A stretch of DNA of 30,935 bases from positions 1 through 30,935 of the IMG/VR virus record IMGVR_UViG_3300022752_000267; one strand, 5' to 3'. The notes below the pieces were generated by a model. It saw only the letters and a list, made by a program, of their open reading frames with translations. It had not been told where the DNA came from and ran no database searches. The translations under genes and the position numbers were made by a program. Source of the stretch: a virus. Of the stretch, positions 6,312 to 13,034 are shown piece after piece. Each line of letters starts with the position of its first letter. Position 1 is the first letter of the stretch.

Positions 6312-6877
6312 CAGCGAATCCTCTGTTTCTGCCAAGCAGGTGAGCAGTAGTTAGGGTTTGTAATGAATGGATACTTGCCGTCATCCATCGCCTTCATAAC
6401 AAAGCCTTCCCAGATTACCTCGCCAGCCTTGTTATTCTGAAAGTTCATCTCCTCCCATATCGAATTGATTTTATGGTGGGCAAGCTGAACAAAGCGAAGA
6501 AGCTTGTTCTGTGGCACATCAAAGGTCACGGCTTCTAGGTGTTCGATCTCTTTCATCCTCTCGGCGTAGGGTTTGGGATTTGCTGGGTCAAATGCGTCCA
6601 TCACAACGATTGTGCCCTTGCCAGTCTTGGTTCTCTGTCCCATTATTTCACAATCGACAAAGCGTGATTTGATTCCAGCACCGAGGATTCGATCTGCCAT
6701 TAGCTTGTGATTGGTAGCAAACTTGCCGTGGCGATTGTAGCCTTGCTGAGTCTGTTGGTCGAACCAGCCCCGCCATCCGTTGAGCTTACCCTCAATGGAG
6801 AACCCATCGGAGAACTCATCGTGATTGGCTGGCACGACTGAACCTACTGGCCTTGCTGGGAGGGGGAAGGATGTCAT
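6308..6877 (-). CDS. Minimal NTP-dependent DNA/RNA ligase, adenylation domain only
   Basis: The nucleotidyltransferase motifs are all visible in order. Counting from the ATG at 6877 (189 aa), motif I is EGKLNGWRG with candidate catalytic Lys 31, motif III is RFVDCEIMG, motif IV is WEGFVMKA, and motif V is WQKQR near the C-terminus. No OB-fold domain follows, so this is shorter than usual ATP-dependent ligases. Motif I has Asn where Asp is typical (KxDG becomes KLNG). A TTG at 6913 would add 12 residues and lies just after the upstream stop. Likely role: nick sealing in replication or recombination. Confidence 0.72.
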   Translation of the reverse strand: MTSFPLPARPVGSVVPANHDEFSDGFSIEGKLNGWRGWFDQQTQQGYNRHGKFATNHKLMADRILGAGIKSRFVDCEIMGQRTKTGKGTIVVMDAFDPANPKPYAERMKEIEHLEAVTFDVPQNKLLRFVQLAHHKINSIWEEMNFQNNKAGEVIWEGFVMKAMDDGKYPFITNPNYCSPAWQKQRIRW

Positions 6878-6916
6878 TGTTTTTTTTGTAGGGATTTGGT
6901 TTAGTTGTGGCAAGAC

Positions 6917-7003
6917 TTATTTTAGGAGTTGCTCAACGATGCAAAGGGTTGCACCAGCACCCACAACTAGGCCGATGATATAGGCTATGAGGATTTTGTT
7001 CAT
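6917..7003 (-). CDS. Tiny membrane peptide, 28 aa
   Basis: An ATG at 7003 opens a 28-codon frame that is one hydrophobic helix with small-residue packing (IAYIIGLVVGAGATLCIVEQLL) and a Lys at each end. It fills the space between two early genes. No clear ribosome site. The composition is typical of small phage membrane peptides. Confidence 0.5.
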   Translation of the reverse strand: MNKILIAYIIGLVVGAGATLCIVEQLLK

Positions 7004-7025
7004 TTGGTTTTTCTTTCTTGGTTGG

Positions 7026-7196
7026 TTATTTGTTTTTCCATTCGCTTATTTCGGCTGCTCGCAAATCATCTAAATGTTTTTTGGTTTGCACCAAAATGGA
7101 GTGTCGCTTTGTTCCTAACTTAACCCAATAGCCGAGAATCCTTGTGTAACCCACTTTGACCGGGGTGACTTCGGTTCTTGTTGTTGTTGCTTGCAT
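7026..7196 (-). CDS. First gene of the early operon, 56 aa
   Basis: Small basic protein with a Thr-rich start (MQATTTRTE), a strand-rich core (VKVGYTRILGYWVKLGTKRH) and a charged helix. Its ATG is seven bases downstream of a good -10 element and no ribosome site is visible, which suggests leaderless translation. It is the first gene after the strongest promoter candidate, so it could be made very early in infection. Family unknown. Confidence 0.6.
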   Translation of the reverse strand: MQATTTRTEVTPVKVGYTRILGYWVKLGTKRHSILVQTKKHLDDLRAAEISEWKNK

Positions 7197-7202
7197 ACCC
7201 GC

Positions 7203-7230
7203 ACTCTATCACACCCCCACAACTTGTCAA
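7203..7230 (-). promoter_or_regulatory. Sigma70-type promoter for the leftward early operon
   Basis: On the minus strand a perfect -35 TTGACA (7225-7230) is followed after 16 bases by TAGAGT (7203-7208), a 4/6 match to TATAAT. The expected transcription start, seven bases beyond, is the A of the ATG at 7196, so the mRNA would be leaderless. It lies in the only intergenic gap of this region. Confidence 0.6.
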
Positions 7231-7232
7231 GG

Positions 7233-7266
7233 GTTTATTTACGATTGTTTGTAAGTATCTATAAAC
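7233..7266. promoter_or_regulatory. Dyad just upstream of the early promoter, candidate operator
   Basis: GTTTAT (7233-7238) and ATAAAC (7261-7266) form an inverted repeat, with inner half-sites TTAC (7239-7242) and GTAA (7251-7254). The dyad sits two bases upstream of the -35 box, where an activator or repressor would act. The adjacent gene at 7270-7545 encodes a small winged-helix-like protein that could be its ligand. This is inferred only. Confidence 0.35.
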
Positions 7267-7269
7267 ACG

Positions 7270-7545
7270 CTACTTGCGAGGGGGCTTTGTGGGCAGGATT
7301 TTGTAGATTTGTAGCTGGCGAATGGATGGTTTTGTTTTTGTCGCGATTAGGAATGGGTGCTTCCGCATCTCTAGCTTTTTATTTTTCATCATATCCTTGA
7401 TGAGTCTTGCGGTGGTGTTCGTTTTCAATCCCCATAGCTTTGCAATTTCTGGCCGAGTGTAAAAACCCTCTGGGCGTGGTGGGGTAAAGCGATTGTAAAT
7501 GTGTTCTTGTAGTAGTTTCTGCCAAGGATTTCGTGGGGATTTCAT
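7270..7545 (-). CDS. Small winged-helix-like DNA-binding protein, 91 aa
   Basis: Basic protein with an N-terminal amphipathic helix and a central segment GFYTRPEIAKLWGLKTNTTARLIKDMMKN (quoted in parts: TRPEIAKLWG, TNTTARLIKDM) that reads as helix-turn-helix, then a basic wing with KKLEMRKHPF. The C-terminus is Pro- and Lys-rich. It is encoded directly upstream of the early promoter region, so a role as regulator of that promoter is reasonable. Its start shares TAATG with the metallophosphoesterase stop. Confidence 0.68.
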   Translation of the reverse strand: MKSPRNPWQKLLQEHIYNRFTPPRPEGFYTRPEIAKLWGLKTNTTARLIKDMMKNKKLEMRKHPFLIATKTKPSIRQLQIYKILPTKPPRK

Positions 7546-8285
7546 TAGAAGGATTTTATGTTTGTGGGCAGATGAAACTTGTTGCCTCGTTGTCTTGCTT
7601 GAAATACATCGTGGGTTTTATCGGGGTGAATCATCCCATAAGCCCATCCGTGTTGCCATCTTAATCTACGCAACTGACCTCGATTGTATTCGGGAGTTTT
7701 ACTGCAGAGGCATCCGATGTTGTACCCGGTGCGGGGGTCAATGGAGATGCTTCTAAAGTAATCGATGGCGTGAGTGTGCCCAAAGATAACATCTCCATAC
7801 GCATCGCTATGTTGCTTTGCAGAGTGCATAGCGTGGCCGTACCCGTGTGCGAATGATAGCGTCCCGCACTTGTAGATACCAGCAACGGAATCGTAAGGGA
7901 ACATTCTTCCCTTTGTCTCTTTCATAATGGCCTCAATATTTTCAATCCCATCGTTGGCGTAGTCCCTTGCTATCCCGCTTCGAGAGTTGCGGCTCAAATC
8001 AAATATGCGTTCATCGTGGTTGCCCCTTAAAAATATTCTCTCATCTCCGAACTTAAAGAACTCTCGAATGAACTCCTCTCCACAATCCCAATCCTTCTGC
8101 AAGCTAGATGCTTGTTCCTCATCCCCCGCACCCTTTCGTATTGCTCGGAAGTCCCAAAGGTCACCGATGCAAACGACTAGGTCTGGTTGGTATTCTTTCG
8201 TGAAGGCGAGTAAAGCCTTTACCGAAGGAGCGTCTTGTTCATCGCCGTGAATGTCTCCACAAGCAACGAACTTAATTGGCTTCAT
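7545..8285 (-). CDS. Metallophosphoesterase, 246 aa
   Basis: All calcineurin-like phosphoesterase motifs are present: GDIHGD (D11, H13), GDLWD (D42, D45), GNHDE (N89, H90), FAHGYGH (H147, H151) and GHTH (H170, H172). These bind two metal ions. The length is usual for phage members, which may act on nucleotides, RNA 2',3'-cyclic ends or proteins. The substrate cannot be read from sequence. It is coupled by ATGA to the MazG-like gene upstream. Confidence 0.88.
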   Translation of the reverse strand: MKPIKFVACGDIHGDEQDAPSVKALLAFTKEYQPDLVVCIGDLWDFRAIRKGAGDEEQASSLQKDWDCGEEFIREFFKFGDERIFLRGNHDERIFDLSRNSRSGIARDYANDGIENIEAIMKETKGRMFPYDSVAGIYKCGTLSFAHGYGHAMHSAKQHSDAYGDVIFGHTHAIDYFRSISIDPRTGYNIGCLCSKTPEYNRGQLRRLRWQHGWAYGMIHPDKTHDVFQARQRGNKFHLPTNIKSF

Positions 8286-8641
8286 AATGGGGGTTTAGAT
8301 TGTCCAGTTAGAGTAGTGTAAATAAGATTGCAACACTCTCTAGCACGAGGATTTGTCAATGTTTCATCCGTGCATCCCTCTTTCGCCAACTCCATAACGA
8401 TGTGCATTTGTTGGCGAAGGGACAAAAGATAAACCATTTGATCGGTTGCCTCCGCTATTGACTCCTCAACCAATCTGGCCGTGGGCATCTCCCACAACTT
8501 CGTTCCTTTGTTTTCCTCAACTCCCCGCTTGTATTTCTTCTCCATCGATTCGACTGCCGCAACTTGCAAAGTCGTTAAATGAAGTTCGTGCTTTTTAGTA
8601 AAATGCTTTTGGGTTTTCTCCACGCCCTGCGTTGATGTCAT
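8282..8641 (-). CDS. MazG-like all-alpha NTP pyrophosphohydrolase-like protein, 119 aa
   Basis: The middle of the protein has the pattern KYKRGVEENKGTKLWEMP, then ARLVEESIAEATDQMVYLLSLRQQM. This recalls small phage MazG-like proteins, whose 'EE...E..D...Y' helices bind Mg2+ and hydrolyse nucleoside triphosphates. The first EE and the E..D pair (residues about 58-68) are present. The second metal-binding helix is less clear. Such enzymes remove unusual or alarmone nucleotides during infection. The assignment is tentative. Confidence 0.55.
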   Translation of the reverse strand: MTSTQGVEKTQKHFTKKHELHLTTLQVAAVESMEKKYKRGVEENKGTKLWEMPTARLVEESIAEATDQMVYLLSLRQQMHIVMELAKEGCTDETLTNPRARECCNLIYTTLTGQSKPPL

Positions 8642-8644
8642 CCA

Positions 8645-9151
8645 TTAACGACTAGACCACGGACGCTTGCTGACTAGAGAAACCTTTTGATTATTCACCT
8701 CTTGTTTTTGCGGAGAAATTAACTCTCTCCATCCAGAGATTGTTGCGTCCTCTAAATGGGGTTGCTCCCAATCGAGATGCCGTAGCTGGTGCTTCTGTGC
8801 GATTTTCTGGCATATCGAATAGGTTTGTTCATCGTCCCAAGAAGCCAATAGATTGCCAGTCGGGGTGCGGGATAGGGGAACATAGTCTATTGCGTGTGCC
8901 CCTATTCCTTGGTCAATGTGAAGCGATTGCGGTGGTATTCCGCGAGCGTTTGTAACTTTCCTACCCGCCTTGGTTCGGCCTTGGGCGTAGAGTTCCTCTT
9001 GCTCTTGAGGAGTACGCACCGAGCAGTAGATCAAAACTGGAATCTTTTTGCTCATCAACTCCGAGTACCAAGCCCCAACCCTCTTGCCGAAGCTAGGCTC
9101 ACACTTTTCTATGTGGCCTCTTGACCTTTCCACCGCCTCTCGAAGCGTCAT
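8645..9151 (-). CDS. Endolysin, M15-type L,D/D,D-peptidase
   Basis: M15 (VanY/endolysin) peptidase motifs are visible: CSVRTPQEQEELYAQGRT (42-60), SLHIDQ with H78, AIDYVP with D89, and WEQPHLE with H132 and E134. These residues supply the zinc ligands and catalytic acid. There is no signal peptide or membrane segment, so release would depend on the holin encoded just upstream. About 30 hydrophilic residues follow the catalytic domain. The end of the domain is shorter than in typical members, which have WGG.W before D..H.E. Confidence 0.85.
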   Translation of the reverse strand: MTLREAVERSRGHIEKCEPSFGKRVGAWYSELMSKKIPVLIYCSVRTPQEQEELYAQGRTKAGRKVTNARGIPPQSLHIDQGIGAHAIDYVPLSRTPTGNLLASWDDEQTYSICQKIAQKHQLRHLDWEQPHLEDATISGWRELISPQKQEVNNQKVSLVSKRPWSSR

Positions 9152-9426
9152 TGGTCAAGCCTCTTGCGGAGTCGTTCATTTTCCTCCACGAGTCGAGAAA
9201 TCGTTTTGAGCGTTTGCCCATAAAGCTGTCTGTATTCTTCTGGGGTTGCCTTGCTTCTGTCGAGTTTATCCCACCGCATAATGTAGTCGCTAATCGAATC
9301 TTGGTGTGGCACTTCCCCAATGTCGTAAGGGCGGGTGGTCGCACACCCGCAAATCAAACTAGCGGCGGTGAATCCAAGAATCGACTTCCGTATCTCGCAG
9401 ACGGCGTTTGTAAGCGATTTCTTCAT
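9148..9426 (-). CDS. Outer-membrane lipoprotein, o-spanin-like (Rz1-like), 92 aa
   Basis: Starting at the ATG 9426, the product has basic residues, a hydrophobic segment (residues about 15-27) and a lipoprotein-type cleavage site ICGC with C28 as the likely lipidated residue. A coiled-coil-like tail (RLVEENERLRKRL) follows. The gene starts inside the small membrane-protein gene at 9359-9520, in another frame, the embedded arrangement typical of spanin Rz1 genes. A longer frame opens at 9483 but would place the signal internally. The stop overlaps the endolysin ATG. Confidence 0.62.
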   Translation of the reverse strand: MKKSLTNAVCEIRKSILGFTAASLICGCATTRPYDIGEVPHQDSISDYIMRWDKLDRSKATPEEYRQLYGQTLKTISRLVEENERLRKRLDQ

Positions 9427-9520
9427 CGTCTCTTTCCTTGCGGGTCTTTGCACGATTTTTAGTCCACCAAGCCACAATCCCAATCAGTCCAGCAAGCGAG
9501 GCGAGAATGGCCTCCCACAT
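9359..9520 (-). CDS. Inner-membrane spanin-like (Rz-like) protein, 53 aa
   Basis: The product has an N-terminal membrane segment (AILASLAGLIGIVAWW) and then a highly charged helix rich in Arg, Lys, Glu and Asp up to the end. That is the shape of an i-spanin, though much shorter than lambda Rz. The lipoprotein gene starts within it in another frame. Holin-like upstream and endolysin downstream support a lysis role. Confidence 0.5.
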   Translation of the reverse strand: MWEAILASLAGLIGIVAWWTKNRAKTRKERDDEEIAYKRRLRDTEVDSWIHRR

Positions 9521-9522
9521 TG

Positions 9523-9693
9523 TTACTTTCTAGAGAAGCGACTCAAGAACTGAACCACCTTGGTCAAGGTTGCCTCTGGCTCATCACCCGGAATCAAAGA
9601 GGCCACGGCAATCACAGCAGAGAGGAGGGCGACCAAAGCACCCAACCAAGCAAACACATCTTGAGACTGAACGAAGGCTAGGAGTTGATTCAT
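9523..9693 (-). CDS. Holin-like small membrane protein, 56 aa
   Basis: A single hydrophobic helix (AWLGALVALLSAVIAVASLIP, 15-35 in parts) is followed by GDEPEATLTKVVQFLSRFSRK, a charged and amphipathic tail. Small size, one membrane span and position at the head of the lysis block fit a holin. It ends three bases before the next gene starts. An antiholin or unrelated membrane peptide is also possible. Confidence 0.6.
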   Translation of the reverse strand: MNQLLAFVQSQDVFAWLGALVALLSAVIAVASLIPGDEPEATLTKVVQFLSRFSRK

Positions 9694-9716
9694 ATCAAAG
9701 CTAATATGTCAAAGGG

Positions 9717-10328
9717 CTAACCAGTTTGAGAGTTGTATGTTCCCCCATAAGTCCAGTATTCCTTTGCGTTAATTTCAATTAAGGCAGAACCAGACGAGCC
9801 ATCTGCACCAAAAATATCACCCGTAATATCATAATCTAAATATGTAATCTTATATGTTCCTATTTTTGCGGTGAAAGAAAGGGCATAAGATGATATGGCG
9901 TTAATAGAACTAATAATAAAACTTGGATAATAAGTTGAGGAATTTTTTTTGATTGAAGTAAATATGTACTGAAAATTTATAGTGCCATCGACATTGTATG
10001 GAGCACCGACATCTGGGGTAATGGTGGCTGTTGCGGCTCTTTCAAAAGAAAAGGTCTCGCTTCCCTTACATACCAAGTTCTTCTCTTCTTGAATCGTAAT
10101 ACCTGGGGTCATATCTAAAAATGAATTAGAGGTATATGTGATATTAGAATTGATATTGTAACTATAAAACGAGCCGCTCGCTCTTGCCTCCCAAGTCCTC
10201 ACTCTCCAAAATAAGGCCATCGCTTGTTCTAGGGTTAGGCTTAAGTAGTCTTGAGATGGAGTCGGAGTTCCGTCTATAATGCAAGTAGGAAAATATCCGC
10301 TGTAGCTAGCGTGAAGAACTTTACCCAT
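9717..10328 (-). CDS. Hypothetical tail-associated protein, 203 aa
   Basis: A beta-rich protein, abundant in Ser, Thr, Tyr, Asn and Ile, without charged clusters or membrane segments, as in virion surface proteins. The N-terminal part contains 'LSLTLEQAMALFWRVRTWEA'. The gene is visibly more AT-rich than its neighbours, a hint of later acquisition. Its position after the tail genes suggests a distal tail or receptor-binding role. Family not recognised. Confidence 0.65.
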   Translation of the reverse strand: MGKVLHASYSGYFPTCIIDGTPTPSQDYLSLTLEQAMALFWRVRTWEARASGSFYSYNINSNITYTSNSFLDMTPGITIQEEKNLVCKGSETFSFERAATATITPDVGAPYNVDGTINFQYIFTSIKKNSSTYYPSFIISSINAISSYALSFTAKIGTYKITYLDYDITGDIFGADGSSGSALIEINAKEYWTYGGTYNSQTG

Positions 10329-10337
10329 AGGATTTCA

Positions 10338-10353
10338 TGAGGGAATTCCCTCA
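10338..10353. repeat. Perfect 16-base palindrome between tail genes
   Basis: TGAGGGAATTCCCTCA is a perfect palindrome in the 28-base gap between two tail genes. In RNA it could form a six-base-pair hairpin with an AATT loop immediately upstream of a GAAATCCTA motif and the next start codon. No T-run follows, so it is not a standard terminator. Confidence 0.6.
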
Positions 10354-10356
10354 GGG

Positions 10357-11979
10357 TTAATAACCAATGACAGTAATTCTGTAAGTGGCAGTGTTTACGT
10401 CGATCGCAGCGTTGTCCGTATTAATACAGGATAGACACACAGTATTGGCCTTATATACAACTCCTTGAATAACGGCTCCAGCGGACACGGCAGCCGGTAA
10501 GCCAAGTAATACGAGATTATTTATGGCCGCACCTGTCACAGTAACGTCTCGGTAATGCTGGTCATTTGCGTTTACAGTTCCAAAGCTTACCGAGGTAAGA
10601 GTGGTAACAGTGTATGGCGATTGCGGAAGAACACCGTAGCTGGTGCCACTTGCTAGCAAACCAACGGCAATCATTCCAGAAACTGCGTTAATGTTAGCGG
10701 GTTGAGCGGTTGGCGTGCTTCCATAAAAGCCCATTGCGCCAGATAGGGCTAGGCCAGTGGAAAAGCTAATCACATTTGAGCCAGCACTGTTTACTAGGGT
10801 GCGGCCGCCATAGTTTACCGCAGTAACGCCGCTAGAAGATTTGAGCACCCGATTAACTGCATTAACATTTGTCGCTGAGTCCGCAATGAATCCAGCGTCC
10901 ACTTGTGCCTTGGTGTAGTAGAGAGCTAAATCGGCGGGCACTAAAGCACCAGTCAAAATTAAGTCCTTGCTGATGGATGCCGTGTACTGAAGAAGGGTCT
11001 TTGTCTGACCACTCTCCGTCATCTCAATCTCTAAGGTGGGCGTTATGGTATCTGTACCGGCCTCGTTGAATAGCTCCTCCATCTCACTCGTGGACATTGT
11101 AACTGTGGCCGAATACCAATTATAAACCTGCACCCCAGAGGAGTCTAAAGTGAGGGCAGTAGATACATTCTGTAGGCCAAGAGAATTAACAAAAGATATA
11201 ATCAATCCTCTCTTTGAATCGCTGACAACGGAGATATTGCCCGCTCCGATTCCAGTTATCGCAGACAAAATTGTAGTTACATTGATTGCGGTCTGATTAA
11301 AACCAATGCCAACAGAATAGCCCCCATAAGCCAAGCTGTATGAACCTCCATAAACATCGTTTCCAATACTGAGGGCATAGGTCTCGTTCAGTGAGGCCGA
11401 GCCGTCTTGTATTTTTGTGAGAGCAACGCCCTGTCCAGAAACCGATGTAAAGGAGTCAGAGAAAACGGCTGGGTTTCGGCTTAATGAAATTATTTGCTGT
11501 GCGTTGATTGAGGCGGTGGGGACTCTTCGTGTGTTCACTTGGACAGCCGAAGTTGGGAAAAGGGTGAATGGCAACGCACCAAAGCTGAGTGCCGTGTTAG
11601 GGGTAGCCGCCGTGATAATCCAAGCTGAACCAGAATCACCATAGGTGGCTACGCTTACATTCCCAGCAATAGCACTAACCGCAGAAAGCACTTGGGCAGT
11701 AGTGGCGTTAAAGGATATGGCCGTGGAAGTTCCCGTGGTCGTGGTTAGCTTGAATTGGCCGTCTGTTGCTACTGCATCAATGTTCCCTATGCCTAGCGAG
11801 AAGGATGGGCTAGAGAGATTTGCGTCTGTATATGAGCCGTCTGCGTTGCGTTCAAGCACACGGATTCGAAAGGGGTAGACATCATTTCTGGTAAACTCTG
11901 GCAGTACACCCGCAGGGGCTGAACCGCCTAAGAGTAGCCCACCAGATTTGTCTAAAAGAATGTCGATGTTTGATGCCAT
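10357..11979 (-). CDS. Tail protein, baseplate/fibre-like, 540 aa
   Basis: A large Ser/Thr/Ala/Val-rich beta protein. Residues about 30-160 and 195-285 hold two divergent copies of one domain: 'GQFKLTTTTGTSTAISFNA' with 'AQVLSAVSAIAG' matches 'GSYSLAYGGYSVGIGFNQ' with 'TTILSAITGIGAG', each followed by a strand and glycine turn. The C-terminal 180 residues are of a different type and end in a strand-rich region. The fold is that of virion surface or upper-baseplate proteins. The exact role is unknown. Confidence 0.72.
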   Translation of the reverse strand: MASNIDILLDKSGGLLLGGSAPAGVLPEFTRNDVYPFRIRVLERNADGSYTDANLSSPSFSLGIGNIDAVATDGQFKLTTTTGTSTAISFNATTAQVLSAVSAIAGNVSVATYGDSGSAWIITAATPNTALSFGALPFTLFPTSAVQVNTRRVPTASINAQQIISLSRNPAVFSDSFTSVSGQGVALTKIQDGSASLNETYALSIGNDVYGGSYSLAYGGYSVGIGFNQTAINVTTILSAITGIGAGNISVVSDSKRGLIISFVNSLGLQNVSTALTLDSSGVQVYNWYSATVTMSTSEMEELFNEAGTDTITPTLEIEMTESGQTKTLLQYTASISKDLILTGALVPADLALYYTKAQVDAGFIADSATNVNAVNRVLKSSSGVTAVNYGGRTLVNSAGSNVISFSTGLALSGAMGFYGSTPTAQPANINAVSGMIAVGLLASGTSYGVLPQSPYTVTTLTSVSFGTVNANDQHYRDVTVTGAAINNLVLLGLPAAVSAGAVIQGVVYKANTVCLSCINTDNAAIDVNTATYRITVIGY

Positions 11980-11994
11980 ATTGGTTGGCTCTTG

Positions 11995-12258
11995 TTAAAC
12001 TCCGAAAGCCTCAAGGTCAAGAGGCCCATACACGCTAATCGTACTTGGGCTACCATTAGAACACACATTTAGGGTTATGACATTAAAAGATGGAAGGGTT
12101 GCGTTTATTTCATAGCCGCCCTCTTTGGGTTCTACGGTTATATTATCCCCCGCAAGAGGAACGATAGATTCAATTCTTCTTACTACTCTTCTAAAGTGTT
12201 GCCCGGATAGTTTCATAGAACTATCGGGTAACATTTGAAGTCTGGGTTCTTGTGGCAT
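11995..12258 (-). CDS. Small tail-associated protein, 87 aa
   Basis: A small beta-rich protein with one basic helix (QHFRRVVRRIESIV, about 20-33) and strands after it. Start has AGGATAA seven bases upstream. It lies between two tail genes and probably is a minor virion or assembly protein. Family unknown. Confidence 0.62.
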   Translation of the reverse strand: MPQEPRLQMLPDSSMKLSGQHFRRVVRRIESIVPLAGDNITVEPKEGGYEINATLPSFNVITLNVCSNGSPSTISVYGPLDLEAFGV

Positions 12259-12262
12259 AATT

Positions 12263-13030
12263 TTATCCTAATCGTGGGAAGAAATATCTTGAAACAGTTG
12301 CTTGATTTCCTTGGGCATCTTCCCCCCCCCAAGTAAAGGCAAATCCAGCCTCAGAAAAAACAAGCGTCACAAGAAGTAGGCTTCCCCGCTTCTCTGTTAA
12401 AATTGTTTTACAAACAAAACCATAGTATGTTCCACCATTACCAACAAGAGTGGGGTTGCTTGAAAATTCGTTTATTACCCTTTCGTCACTAAACGAACCA
12501 TCCCCCCTTGCTGGAACAGGTAGACTAGCTCCACCCAAAGTTGTTGGCATAGCAGACGAGAAATGTGTTGTGAAAACTGCTTGTTGCCCAGCGGCTCCAC
12601 CACCAGCAAGAAACTTAACCTCAATGCTCTGCCCTGCTCCACTAATTCCGTAGCCATAAATATTTCCGCTTGCAGGTGTGCCAGATAATCCAAATATAAG
12701 CGGGCCACTAGAAAGAAGAGAGACTCTCGGAGGGTTTGCGATGTTTTTAGTTCCAATGGTATTGACCGTAAGCTGTGTTAATCCTCCCGCAACATCTTGA
12801 GTTGCAACGCTGTCTACGACATAAAGCGAACCGGGATTAGAGCTTTTAGTCCAAGAAATGCCACGCCAAGTTTCTATGCCATCGAAGATATCATCTTTCT
12901 TAATATTGTAACTGCCTATGGTGCTTGTCTTAATTGTGTACTGATATGACACATAATCAAAGCCATACTCGTCTGTCTCTGACTTTTTTGAATTAAGGAT
13001 TGGGAATGTGCCGAGTATTGTGGTCGCCAT
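12263..13030 (-). CDS. Tail protein, probable distal tail component, 255 aa
   Basis: Directly follows the tape measure gene, where distal-tail or baseplate hub proteins usually lie. The protein is rich in Gly, Ser, Thr and aromatic residues and appears all-beta, with no membrane segment. The N-terminus reads 'FDYVSYQYTIKT' and the middle has 'YGYGISGAGQSIEVKFLAGG'. I cannot place it in a named family. Confidence 0.68.
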   Translation of the reverse strand: MATTILGTFPILNSKKSETDEYGFDYVSYQYTIKTSTIGSYNIKKDDIFDGIETWRGISWTKSSNPGSLYVVDSVATQDVAGGLTQLTVNTIGTKNIANPPRVSLLSSGPLIFGLSGTPASGNIYGYGISGAGQSIEVKFLAGGGAAGQQAVFTTHFSSAMPTTLGGASLPVPARGDGSFSDERVINEFSSNPTLVGNGGTYYGFVCKTILTEKRGSLLLVTLVFSEAGFAFTWGGEDAQGNQATVSRYFFPRLG

Positions 13031-13034
13031 ATGT

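Noticed and set aside
9099-9344. 81-codon minus-strand frame in the lysis region
   Set aside because: Overlaps the lipoprotein and endolysin genes completely out of frame and has no coupling. The lipoprotein frame has a signal peptide and explains the region.
12475-12756. 93-codon minus-strand frame inside the 255-residue tail gene
   Set aside because: Fully inside another minus-strand gene with virion-like composition, with no ribosome site. Likely chance.
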